A DNA stretch of 37,141 nt from Paludibacteraceae bacterium. Lineage in GTDB: Bacteria; Bacteroidota; Bacteroidia; Bacteroidales; Paludibacteraceae. Shown one piece after another: positions 6,825 through 15,472 of this stretch. A program made the translations under genes and the position numbers. Within the stretch, counting starts at the first letter, position 1. Each line of letters opens with the position of its first letter. The stretch covers positions 1 to 37,141 of the forward strand of contig JAFSXJ010000070.1 of assembly GCA_017444065.1 (NCBI GenBank), in the 5' to 3' direction. A model generated the notes under the pieces. The model saw only the letters and a program-made list of their open reading frames with translations. It searched no databases and was not told the DNA's origin.

Positions 6825-8915
6825 ATGAAAAAGTCAGTCCTATTTATCCTGTTCAGTCTTGTAGGCTGTATTTGTGGAACACACACGTATGCGGAAGTGC
6901 ACGAAGGCGTATGCGGCGAACACCTAACATGGACACTAGACACCTCCAACGGTGCGCTGGTGATAGAGGGGTATGGGGATATGTACGCTACTATTCCGTA
7001 CGACTCCACCTCGTGGCGGCGTTACGGGTCAATCCGTTCAGTACAACTACCGGAAGGATTAACCTCTATTGGCGGCTGGGCGTTCTCTAACTGCGAAGCA
7101 CTCAAGAGCATAGCCATCCCCGATGGTGTAAAGGTTCTTAAAGATTATGCTTTCTATAACAGCGGACTTACGTCTGTCATACTCCCTAATAGCGTAACGG
7201 ATATACAGAAGAATGCGTTTGATGCTTGTAAATCACTTGAATCTTGTGATTTGGGGCGCGGGATAAGGAATATAGGGAGTCAGTGCTTTGCCGAATGCTA
7301 CAAACTGAAATCACTCAAATGGTCGGACTGTCTGGAAACCATCGGCAATGCCTGTTTCATTGGATTTAGCACGCAAGTGGGTGTGGATGTTAAAATCCCC
7401 TTGCAGGACACGCTGGTCTTTCCTGCTACATTCCGCTCAACCAACCCGATTTTTTCCTGTGAAACAGATGTGAAAGTAATCGTCTGGAATGCCCGTCATC
7501 CGGAAGGAGACGGCGGTGGTCCCTTGTATAGCTACTACACTGCATTCGATAAAGTTATACTTGGCCCGGAGGTAGAAATTATCCCCAGTGCTTTATTTAG
7601 AAATCAGACGAAGTTAGATACCATTATTCTTCCTGAGAATGTCACTTCTATCGGAGCGCAAGCCTTCAACGGTTGCACGAACTTGAAGTATGTGTATATT
7701 CCTGCGAGTGTGACCTCTATCGGCGCGAGTGCGTTCTACAACTGCAAGAACCTGAAGCAATTGGTTCTGCCGAACGGTATATCGGAGATACCTGAGCAGT
7801 TATGCCAAGCGTGTACGGCATTGGACAGTGTGAAACTTCCCGATGGCGTAGGCGTGATAAGAACAAAAGCATTCAACTGTTGCACTTCGCTGCATTCCAT
7901 CCATCTGCCCAACTCGATTACGACCATAGGTAATACGGTTTTCACCGGTTGCCCGCTGGATACGGTGGTTCTGCCATCTTCGCTCAATGTACTTGGTGAC
8001 GGTGTGTTCAATCAGTTGAATGTGACTTCCGGTCCAAGCCGGTTAGTGCTGCCTGACAAACTGGTGGCAACCGGCATGAGTACGTTTGCCAACTGGAGCA
8101 ACCTGCATGAGATAACCATCGGCAAGAATGTGGCAATCTTGGGTAATGGCTGTTTCGATTATGACTCACTCGTGACTGACATCATCTGTTACGCATCACA
8201 GCCGCCTATCATCTACGACGAAACTTTCTATGGCGTGCCTGATACCGCTACCGTACATGTGCTGCCAAGCAGCGTAGCATCCTACAAGGCTGCGCAGTAC
8301 TGGTCACGTTTCCGCATCGTCGCATTACCTGATTCCACTTTATCTCCAAAGACCGTGACGGTGGATGCTGCAGAGACTACCGCCAACTTCACCTGGCCGA
8401 CGGATGAAGAGGCCAACTCATACCAAATTGACATTTACAAGGACGGTACGGTGTTCTGCAAGCTGACGCTGGGCGCAAAAGGGCAGTTGCTCGGCATCGC
8501 TTTCTCTTCACCCGGGCGCAATCGGCAGTCAACAGCAGGCAGTCAGCATTCGGATGAAAGCGACCTACCTAACGCGTTGAGTTTTATGGTAACGGGGCTG
8601 GACAAAGCTTCGCGCTACAGTTATGTACTCTCTACTCTGGATGAGGAAGGCACCCCGCTGCATGTGTATATCGGCGACTTCGCCACTACGGGCTACGAGG
8701 GCGAACTGCAGTATCCAAACGGTAACGAGGTTATGCCTACGCCGCCTATCATTCCGGGTGATCCAGATGCACAATCGACAATTGACGGCTTGGAACAAGT
8801 TAACGAACCGTCAGAAGGAGCGGAGGCACAAAGCGCAAAGAAAGTGCTGCGCGGGTTACAGTTGCTCATCTTCCGCGGAGGCAAGGAATACACTATGCAA
8901 GGGCAAATGTTATAA
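6825..8915 (+). CDS. BspA-like leucine-rich-repeat surface protein
   Basis: A 696-residue exported protein. The signal peptide probably ends at THTYA/EV; an LVGC lipobox-like string is present, but the aligned paralogue at 8936 has a type-I site at the same place. The next domain starts GVCGEHLTWTLD. Roughly residues 60-480 hold many BspA/LRR_5 repeats of the form LPEGLTSIGGWAFSNCEALKSI, a family known from Bacteroidales and protozoan adhesins. A fibronectin-III-like domain (about 505-620) with VTVDAAETTANFTWP follows. A proline-rich linker then leads to a short terminal motif, LQLLIFRGGKEYTMQGQ, of the kind found at the ends of secreted Bacteroidales proteins. The predicted role is surface binding; the ligand is unknown. 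First gene of a four-gene operon. Confidence 0.88.
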   Translation: MKKSVLFILFSLVGCICGTHTYAEVHEGVCGEHLTWTLDTSNGALVIEGYGDMYATIPYDSTSWRRYGSIRSVQLPEGLTSIGGWAFSNCEALKSIAIPDGVKVLKDYAFYNSGLTSVILPNSVTDIQKNAFDACKSLESCDLGRGIRNIGSQCFAECYKLKSLKWSDCLETIGNACFIGFSTQVGVDVKIPLQDTLVFPATFRSTNPIFSCETDVKVIVWNARHPEGDGGGPLYSYYTAFDKVILGPEVEIIPSALFRNQTKLDTIILPENVTSIGAQAFNGCTNLKYVYIPASVTSIGASAFYNCKNLKQLVLPNGISEIPEQLCQACTALDSVKLPDGVGVIRTKAFNCCTSLHSIHLPNSITTIGNTVFTGCPLDTVVLPSSLNVLGDGVFNQLNVTSGPSRLVLPDKLVATGMSTFANWSNLHEITIGKNVAILGNGCFDYDSLVTDIICYASQPPIIYDETFYGVPDTATVHVLPSSVASYKAAQYWSRFRIVALPDSTLSPKTVTVDAAETTANFTWPTDEEANSYQIDIYKDGTVFCKLTLGAKGQLLGIAFSSPGRNRQSTAGSQHSDESDLPNALSFMVTGLDKASRYSYVLSTLDEEGTPLHVYIGDFATTGYEGELQYPNGNEVMPTPPIIPGDPDAQSTIDGLEQVNEPSEGAEAQSAKKVLRGLQLLIFRGGKEYTMQGQML

Positions 8916-8935
8916 ACGGTTAACTATTCATGGTT

Positions 8936-10978
8936 ATGAAAACGAGACATATTGTTTGTCTGCTGGCAGGCACTTTTCTGCTGGTTCAGTCAGTGCACGC
9001 GACGGTGTATAACGGCGTGTGCGGGGAGCACCTGACGTGGTCGTACGACACGGAAACGGCACACATGACCGTTGAGGGTTACGGTGAACTGAAGAACGTC
9101 GTGGACAGCCTCTGGTGGAACAAACAGGTGTTGCAAGCCTCGTCGTGGGCGACGGACTACAAGACCTATTATCCCTACAACTCCTGCAAGACCATCTCCC
9201 TGCCCGAGGGGCTGACCGGTTTCAGCGGCGCCACCTTCCGTGACTGGTGGAACCTCACTGCATGCGAAATCCCGGAAGGTGTGACAAAGATTCACGCATA
9301 TATGTTCGCAAACTGCCGTGCGCTAAAAGAGATCAAACTCCCCAACTCGGTGGATACGGTGGGACAATACGTCTTCAGCAACTGTACTACGATGGTGAAG
9401 TGCGATTTGGGGAAAGGCGTCAAATACATCGGACAGATGGCGTTCGAGAACTGCTATAAACTGAACTCTGTCCGTTGGTCGGATTGTCTGGAGGTGATAG
9501 ACGGCAGTATTTTTGACGGAGAACCGAATCGTGCGGAATACGACCAGAACGCCGTAGCTACAATCCCTATCCAGGACACACTGTTCTTCCCTGCCACTTT
9601 CCGCTCCGGCAAACAAATATCCTGGTGTTACCACAAAAACCCCGTAATTGTCTGGAATGCGAAGAACCCTCCGAGTTCGTCCTCAGTATTTCGCAATCTG
9701 TACGATTATTTCAGCAATAGCTTTATTTTCGGTCCGGATGTAGAGTTTGTTCCCGCTAACTTATGTCAGTATGTGCGTCCGAAGAAGATTGAACTACCCG
9801 AAGGATGTAAATATATAGGCAGCGGTGCATTTTCCGGGAACAACAGTCTGGATACAGTTATCCTTCCCTCCACGCTGACAGCCATTCATCAGGAGGCGTT
9901 CAAGGGATGCAGCAAACTCAAGCTGATCAACCTGCCTGACGGACTGACAGCTATCAGTTCATCGACCTTTAACGGGTGCTCGGGTTTGGAGCGGGTACAT
10001 CTGTCGGATGGCATAACCACGATAGGTGACAATGCGTTTGCCGGTTGTTCCGCCTTGGATTCGATTGTCCTCCCAGCAGAGTTGACGATGGTCGGCGGCA
10101 GTGCGTTTTCAGGAATAAATAACCAGGACACACTGGTCATTCCCGACAAAGTGGTGTCGGTCGGCACAAACGCATTTGAGAACTGGTCCTCCTTGCGCGA
10201 ACTGACCATCGGCAAGAACGTTGTGCTGATAGGCGACAACGCATTCAAAGGTGACAGTGCTGTCACACACATCACCGTGTGGGCATCCACTCCTCCGATA
10301 GTGAGTGAAGGCACGCTTGCCGACATCCCCGACAGTGCTCTGCTTTCCGTGCTGCCCGACAGCCGCAAGCTCTACGGCGAACACCCGTACTGGGGACGTT
10401 TCCGCATGAACGAGACGCCCGACTCGGCGATGGTCCAGCGCACGGTGACCGTTGACGCGGCAGAGACGACAGCAGACTTCACATGGCCTACGGACTCAAC
10501 GGCAAACACATACCAGATAGACATATACAAGAACGGCACTATCTTCTGCAAACTGACACTTGGCAACCGCGGTCAACTGTTAGGGATAGCGTTTGTACCC
10601 GAGCGCAAACAACAATCGGCAGCGGGTGAACTGCCGTACACACTATCGTTCAAGGTAACGGGACTGGACGAGGCGTCGCGATACAGTTATGTCCTTTCCG
10701 TGCTGGACGCAGCAGACAAGCCGATACATGTGTATGTCGGCGATTTCGCCACCACGGGCTACGAAGGCGAACTGCAATATCCCGAAGGCAACGAGATACT
10801 GCCTACGCCGCCTATTATTCCCGGTGACCCTGATGCTACCATATATACAGATACAGGCGAATATCCGTCCGCCAGATTTGGCGGACCAGACGTACGGGCT
10901 TGCGTATTCCGAGAAGGAAGACTGCTGCTGATAACACCTGATGGCATATACTCCATAACCGGTCAGCGTATCGAGTAA
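8936..10978 (+). CDS. BspA-like leucine-rich-repeat surface protein, tandem paralogue
   Basis: A 680-residue paralogue of the preceding gene with the same order of parts: signal peptide (cleavage after VQSVHA), the GVCGEHLTWSYD domain, BspA-type LRR repeats such as LPDGLTAISSSTFNGCSGLERV, the VTVDAAETTADFTWP fibronectin-III-like domain, the PTPPIIPGDPDA linker and a terminal motif ending YSITGQ. The fibronectin-like domain and linker are the most conserved parts, while the repeats differ freely, as expected for tandem duplication with diversification of the binding face. I use the ATG at 8936 because it gives a clean signal peptide; an in-frame ATG at 8930 adds two residues. It lies 20 bases after its paralogue and 9 before the GLUG gene. 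Confidence 0.88.
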   Translation: MKTRHIVCLLAGTFLLVQSVHATVYNGVCGEHLTWSYDTETAHMTVEGYGELKNVVDSLWWNKQVLQASSWATDYKTYYPYNSCKTISLPEGLTGFSGATFRDWWNLTACEIPEGVTKIHAYMFANCRALKEIKLPNSVDTVGQYVFSNCTTMVKCDLGKGVKYIGQMAFENCYKLNSVRWSDCLEVIDGSIFDGEPNRAEYDQNAVATIPIQDTLFFPATFRSGKQISWCYHKNPVIVWNAKNPPSSSSVFRNLYDYFSNSFIFGPDVEFVPANLCQYVRPKKIELPEGCKYIGSGAFSGNNSLDTVILPSTLTAIHQEAFKGCSKLKLINLPDGLTAISSSTFNGCSGLERVHLSDGITTIGDNAFAGCSALDSIVLPAELTMVGGSAFSGINNQDTLVIPDKVVSVGTNAFENWSSLRELTIGKNVVLIGDNAFKGDSAVTHITVWASTPPIVSEGTLADIPDSALLSVLPDSRKLYGEHPYWGRFRMNETPDSAMVQRTVTVDAAETTADFTWPTDSTANTYQIDIYKNGTIFCKLTLGNRGQLLGIAFVPERKQQSAAGELPYTLSFKVTGLDEASRYSYVLSVLDAADKPIHVYVGDFATTGYEGELQYPEGNEILPTPPIIPGDPDATIYTDTGEYPSARFGGPDVRACVFREGRLLLITPDGIYSITGQRIE

Positions 10979-10987
10979 ACAATTCCT

Positions 10988-13801
10988 ATGAAACATACAT
11001 TTGCATTATTAAATGCTGTGCTGATAAGCATGGCATTATGGGCACTCCTGTCCCCCGCCTCGGCTATCACGCCGTGGAACGGAACAAGCAAAGTGCCGAG
11101 TATCAACGGATTAACGTATTCAGTCAGTACACCCGAAGAGTTGGCATGGGTGGCGGAGCAGAGCCGGAGCAATGACTTTGCGGGCTATACTGTGCGCCTT
11201 GAGGCAGACCTGGACCTTGGCGGCACACAGGAGTTGCCGCCAAGCTGGGAACCAATAGGCACTGCCACATATCCGTTCCGCGGCGAGTTGGACGGCAACA
11301 ACCATGTGGTATATAACCTGTATATTCTCAACTCGTTTACGGATGGTGCAGGGTTGGTTGCCCAAACAGGAGCGGAGGCTATAGTGCACAATCTCGGTCT
11401 GGCACAAGGGCAGATTATGACGGACATGACGGACAATGTGGGCGGTATAGTCGGTATTCATCGCGGACGCTTGCACCACTGCTTCAGCATGACGCAGATT
11501 ATTGCACATAACGGCGACAATGTCGGTGGTCTCGTCGGCACGAACTACGGAACAATCGAATTTTCGTACAACTGCGGCATCATCACTGACGCCAACAACC
11601 ACGTGGGCGGACTGGCAGGTGTGAACAAGAGCACGGCTGTTCTGCGCGAGTGCTACAACAGCGGCTACTGCAAGGGTTCGGACCATGCGGGTGCATTGTT
11701 CGGCAGCAACGAAGCACCGGCGGCAAGTATCACCTTGGTATATTTCGACCAGCAGGTGACCCGCACCTATGCCACCGGCTACGGCACGGCGGATGCGCTG
11801 GATAACAACAGCTATGCCATAGAGAAGACGACAACGTTCCTATCTGGCAACAGTCCGTTTGCCGGTCATACGGAATGGAGCATAGTGCGTGGCAGTGACT
11901 ACTGCTATCCACGGCTGACGTGCTTTGCCGACCATGAGGCTGCATTGATATCCACCAACGCTATCCTGCTGGATGCTCAGAACCTGCCTTTGGAGCGTGC
12001 TGAGGGTGTAGGTGCCCCGATGGAAGGCAACCATCCGCGCAAGCAGTTCGGTCTGTCAAGCCCCAATACATCCACATGGTTCTCGCCGAGCGAAGACGTG
12101 ATCCGTATAGCGGGTGACCACGCCGAGGTAGTACGTCCCTGCGGCAATCAGGAAGTAATACTGACCGTCAGCGAGGGCGCAACGGTCAAGCAGATATACA
12201 CCATCGTGAAAGGCTACGAGAAGTTCGATGCCGGACGCATGGAGGGCAGTTATACCGCCTGCTGGCGTGAAGAGGAAACTTTTCTCCGTTATGCCAACCG
12301 CGATGGCAAGGCACCGCTGGGCGGTAAGGACGACGAGCAGGATGGCGACTACTGCTACCGCTACTTGCTCATCCGCGACACCGTAGTCGTGGACGAGCAC
12401 CGTAATCCTGTTTCCTGTACGCCGATGGACACGTTCTACCTCAGTCATCGTGCATATGAAGGATGGGTGATGCCCACCAGTGTGCCGGGAACATATGCCT
12501 TCAGGCGGTACGTGCACGACTACCAGTGCACCACTGACTGGACGGAATCTCCGGGACGGTCGTACCTGACCGTGCTCAACGCGTTTGATGCAGGCAGCCT
12601 GTACGAGAAACCCGACACGGTACGCGGCGTTCCGCGTACACTAGTCATCGAGAGCGAGCAGGATGCAACAGGCGGCAGCGGGGAATATAGTTACCTATGG
12701 AAAGTGGAGTACAGCATATGGGACAGTACAGCGCATGAATGGAAACCTCAGCCGTCACAGACAAAGAATCCCCTCTATGTGGACGGTGTGCTTGCAGACA
12801 GTAGCGTGTGTGTCTTTCCCTGTGAAGCAGCAGGCCGATACACCTTTACACGCCGCGTGAGTGACGCCCAATGCAGCACTACACCGCTGACCTCGCTCAA
12901 CGAGCATGTTGTGATTGTCAATAAACTGCCAGAGGCGTGCCGTGACACGGATGTACTGGTTATTCCGGTCTGTCAGTCTGCACTGCCGTACTCGGACATC
13001 TACCACTGTCACGACGGTCGCATTGTGCCTTACACGTTTGCAACGGACGGCGAACAAATCCTTGTGCACGACACCACGCGCCAAGGATGTGCGTGGGAGA
13101 TTACCCTGCAATGTAAGGTCGTTCCGATGCCCGAGGTTGAAGTGCAGCCTGTGGTGGCAGTGTGTGAGACAGACACCATGCTTCGCATCGAATATACGGT
13201 CAACGAGGGCGATCCGGACACCTATGACCTGTATTTCATGGACGAGGCACGACGTGTGGGATTTACCGACATGGCTGGTGCCCTCCTGCCGGACTCTGAT
13301 GCCATCGAGTTGCCGATGCCCGAACATCTGCCTGTGGGTTCGTACACATTCATCATCGTTTTCTACACCGCTAAAGGCGGTACTGCCGACTGCAAAGACC
13401 GCTACCAGACCTACTCGTTCGGTGTGGACATCGCAGGGTTCGTACACCGGAAGTGGAATGACGTGTTGTTTGTGGACAACAACGCCGGCAACGGTCATCC
13501 GGACCGCGAACATGATATGCGGTTCACGGCATGGCAGTGGTACAGAAACGGTAGTCCCGTTTCCGGAGCGACCGAACAGTTCTACTATGAACCCAGTGGG
13601 CTCAACGGCAACTATCAGGTGCAGATGACTGCTGACGACGGAACGGTCTATCGCAGCTGCATCGAATCCATACTACAAACCGGCGACAACCAACAGCCCG
13701 AAGCCAAGACCCGCAAAGAACTGCGTAATGGCCAACTGCTGCTCATCGTTGGCGGCAGGGCATATACCGTATTCGGACAAATGAAAGGAGGAGCCTTATG
13801 A
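10988..13801 (+). CDS. GLUG-repeat adhesin-like secreted protein
   Basis: A 937-residue exported protein with a type-I signal peptide (about residues 1-26, ending SPASA). Residues about 35-240 form a beta-helix-like region typical of GLUG proteins. It opens with STPEELAWVAEQ, ADLDLGG and FRGELDGNNHVVYNL, then has three GLUG-type repeats, VGGIVGIHRG, VGGLVGTNYG and VGGLAGVNKS. The remainder (about 330-890) looks like tandem Ig/PKD-like modules with repeated Tyr-Thr-Phe and paired cysteines, as in Bacteroidetes gliding or surface adhesins. The C-terminus carries the short motif NGQLLLIVGGRAYTVFGQ shared with the BspA-like neighbours. Its last 4 bases overlap the beta-barrel gene, suggesting the two proteins are made together. 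Confidence 0.82.
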   Translation: MKHTFALLNAVLISMALWALLSPASAITPWNGTSKVPSINGLTYSVSTPEELAWVAEQSRSNDFAGYTVRLEADLDLGGTQELPPSWEPIGTATYPFRGELDGNNHVVYNLYILNSFTDGAGLVAQTGAEAIVHNLGLAQGQIMTDMTDNVGGIVGIHRGRLHHCFSMTQIIAHNGDNVGGLVGTNYGTIEFSYNCGIITDANNHVGGLAGVNKSTAVLRECYNSGYCKGSDHAGALFGSNEAPAASITLVYFDQQVTRTYATGYGTADALDNNSYAIEKTTTFLSGNSPFAGHTEWSIVRGSDYCYPRLTCFADHEAALISTNAILLDAQNLPLERAEGVGAPMEGNHPRKQFGLSSPNTSTWFSPSEDVIRIAGDHAEVVRPCGNQEVILTVSEGATVKQIYTIVKGYEKFDAGRMEGSYTACWREEETFLRYANRDGKAPLGGKDDEQDGDYCYRYLLIRDTVVVDEHRNPVSCTPMDTFYLSHRAYEGWVMPTSVPGTYAFRRYVHDYQCTTDWTESPGRSYLTVLNAFDAGSLYEKPDTVRGVPRTLVIESEQDATGGSGEYSYLWKVEYSIWDSTAHEWKPQPSQTKNPLYVDGVLADSSVCVFPCEAAGRYTFTRRVSDAQCSTTPLTSLNEHVVIVNKLPEACRDTDVLVIPVCQSALPYSDIYHCHDGRIVPYTFATDGEQILVHDTTRQGCAWEITLQCKVVPMPEVEVQPVVAVCETDTMLRIEYTVNEGDPDTYDLYFMDEARRVGFTDMAGALLPDSDAIELPMPEHLPVGSYTFIIVFYTAKGGTADCKDRYQTYSFGVDIAGFVHRKWNDVLFVDNNAGNGHPDREHDMRFTAWQWYRNGSPVSGATEQFYYEPSGLNGNYQVQMTADDGTVYRSCIESILQTGDNQQPEAKTRKELRNGQLLLIVGGRAYTVFGQMKGGAL

Positions 13802-14751
13802 AACGGAAAAATATGTCTATCATCGGCTGCCTGTTGACGGCAGCCATGACCGCTGCTGTTCCGCAGCACTATATTGATGTGCACGCGGGAGCAGGTGTAG
13901 GGAGTTGGGGTTACACGCTGGATGGCGGCACAACGCAAATCGGCAACACGTATTCCGCCGGCACCGGCTACACGTGGTTCTTCCTGCCCACAGTAGGTTT
14001 GCAGACGGGTCTGCAAGTCACGCGTATCAGTTCGTATGCCGTGCTTACCAAGCTTCTGGAGTATGGTCCGCTAACCGACTATCAAGACGAGCAGTACGTG
14101 CATCGCGTAGCGTTCAGCAACTGGCGCGAAAAAGAAGAAGCATGGTTTCTGCAGGTACCCGTAGGACTGCGGTTTGCTTATTTCGCCAATGAGAACAGCC
14201 AAGCAGGATTGCATGCAGCTGTAGGTGTCAGTCTGACTATTCCGATGCACGCCAACGCACACACCACAGGCACGGTCACGCATACTGGTTGGTACGAGAG
14301 CTGGCAAATCGAGTTTCATGACCTGCCCGGGCGCTTCATGACAGAGAGTATGGACCAACGGTCAGATACCAAAAGCCGGCTACTGTCGGTTAATGCCATG
14401 ATGTATGCAGAATTAGGAACTACCATCCGGCTCGGTCAGCGTACGCAGATGCTGATAACTGCATATGCACAATACGGACTGAATGATTTTTCGTCTGTCA
14501 AGCGTTCTGATCGTACACCATTAGGGTTCGCCAATGCCGCTAACGGCTATACGTTCATGTCAGAGTACAAAGGATTGTTCGGCACAGACAAGATAGGTGT
14601 GCTTACTCCGTGGACTGCCGGACTCAAATTAGCGCTATCCGTCCGGGCGGGCAGGACCGACGAACAAAAAAAACAACTGCTACTCAAACTTGCCACAGAA
14701 TTTCCAGACGTTCTTCCCTGCCCGCCGGAGGAGAAAGGAAGTGAAGAATGA
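13798..14751 (+). CDS. Outer-membrane beta-barrel protein
   Basis: A 317-residue protein with a signal peptide (about 1-22) and alternating hydrophobic/aromatic strands of an outer-membrane barrel. Examples are [51 protein letters not shown] and [14 protein letters not shown]. The region [12 protein letters not shown] followed by [11 protein letters not shown] resembles the PorT/OmpA-like barrel family common in Bacteroidetes, but no specific member is recognised. The C-terminal 35 residues are charged and probably periplasmic. It is translationally coupled to the GLUG protein (4-base overlap), so it may help anchor or display the three secreted proteins. That role is inferred from position only. 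Confidence 0.78.
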   Translation: MKRKNMSIIGCLLTAAMTAAVPQHYIDVHAGAGVGSWGYTLDGGTTQIGNTYSAGTGYTWFFLPTVGLQTGLQVTRISSYAVLTKLLEYGPLTDYQDEQYVHRVAFSNWREKEEAWFLQVPVGLRFAYFANENSQAGLHAAVGVSLTIPMHANAHTTGTVTHTGWYESWQIEFHDLPGRFMTESMDQRSDTKSRLLSVNAMMYAELGTTIRLGQRTQMLITAYAQYGLNDFSSVKRSDRTPLGFANAANGYTFMSEYKGLFGTDKIGVLTPWTAGLKLALSVRAGRTDEQKKQLLLKLATEFPDVLPCPPEEKGSEE

Positions 14752-14827
14752 AAGACAAAGCAGTGCACTCTTTATCTCGCGATTTGCAAAAAAGCACACA
14801 AACATACAGAAAAAAAATTCGGTAGGC

Positions 14828-14858
14828 TTGCAAATATCAATTATTTTTTGTACCTTTG
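14828..14858 (+). promoter_or_regulatory. Promoter of tdk-priA
   Basis: TTG at 14828-14830 and TACCTTTG at 14851-14858 form a -33/-7 pair 20 bases apart. The start would be near 14865, only about 17 bases before the ATG at 14882. This rules out the longer open frame that begins at 14690 as the real tdk start. Confidence 0.8.
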
Positions 14859-14881
14859 CATTCAAACAGAAAAACATCTTT

Positions 14882-15472
14882 ATGTTCAACGAACGAGACA
14901 CTAAAGGGCCTGCCCTCAGACGTGGCAGCATTGAGGTCGTATGCGGCAGTATGTTTTCCGGTAAGACCGAAGAACTCATCCGAAGGATGAAACGTGCACA
15001 GTTTGCCAAACAGCGTGTAGAGATTTTCAAGCCCGCTATAGATGTGCGCTACAGCGAGCAAGACGTCGTATCGCATGACCACAAAGTCATCCAGTCCACA
15101 CCTGTCGAATCCAGCCAGACAATCCTGCTGCTCGCCAATGACATCGATGTGGTCGGTATTGACGAGGCGCAGTTCTTCGACATGGGTATCGTGGAGGTCT
15201 GCTCCGAACTGGCGAAACGCGGTATGAGAGTCATATGTGCCGGTCTGGATATGGATTTCAAGGGTGTGCCTTTCGGTCCGATGCCTGCGCTGATGGCAAT
15301 AGCTGAAGATGTATATAAGACTCACGCTATCTGCGTAAATTGCGGCGACCTGGCATACGTCAGTCACCGATTGGTAGCCAACGAGAAACGTGTTCTGCTC
15401 GGCGAGACCGACAGTTACGAACCGCTCTGCCGCCGCTGCTACGAGCAAGTTATAGCCAATGATGACCGCTGA
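14882..15472 (+). CDS. tdk: Thymidine kinase, type II
   Basis: A 196-residue thymidine kinase of the type II family, which phosphorylates thymidine with ATP in the nucleotide salvage pathway. It shows the P-loop [15 protein letters not shown], the Walker-B-like DEAQFFD, the lasso/substrate region [15 protein letters not shown] and four zinc-binding cysteines in two pairs, CVNC and CRRC. The start at 14882 was chosen because the open frame upstream encodes an implausible basic stretch and contains the promoter. Length is typical. It overlaps priA by 14 bases, so the two genes are co-transcribed; tdk also fits a general DNA metabolism pairing with a replication-restart helicase. Confidence 0.95.
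   Translation: MFNERDTKGPALRRGSIEVVCGSMFSGKTEELIRRMKRAQFAKQRVEIFKPAIDVRYSEQDVVSHDHKVIQSTPVESSQTILLLANDIDVVGIDEAQFFDMGIVEVCSELAKRGMRVICAGLDMDFKGVPFGPMPALMAIAEDVYKTHAICVNCGDLAYVSHRLVANEKRVLLGETDSYEPLCRRCYEQVIANDDR

Noticed and set aside
6825..6870. Lipoprotein signal (LVGC) on the first BspA-like protein.
   Set aside because: The aligned paralogue has an ordinary type-I cleavage site just before the same mature sequence, and the segment before the Cys is short.
12755..13513. Minus-strand open frame of 252 codons opposite the GLUG protein gene.
   Set aside because: Antisense shadow; composition is His/Val/Arg-rich and it starts and ends inside the coding gene.
14690..14881. Upstream extension of the thymidine kinase frame.
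   Set aside because: It spans the end of the barrel gene and the tdk promoter; the predicted transcript starts after most of it.
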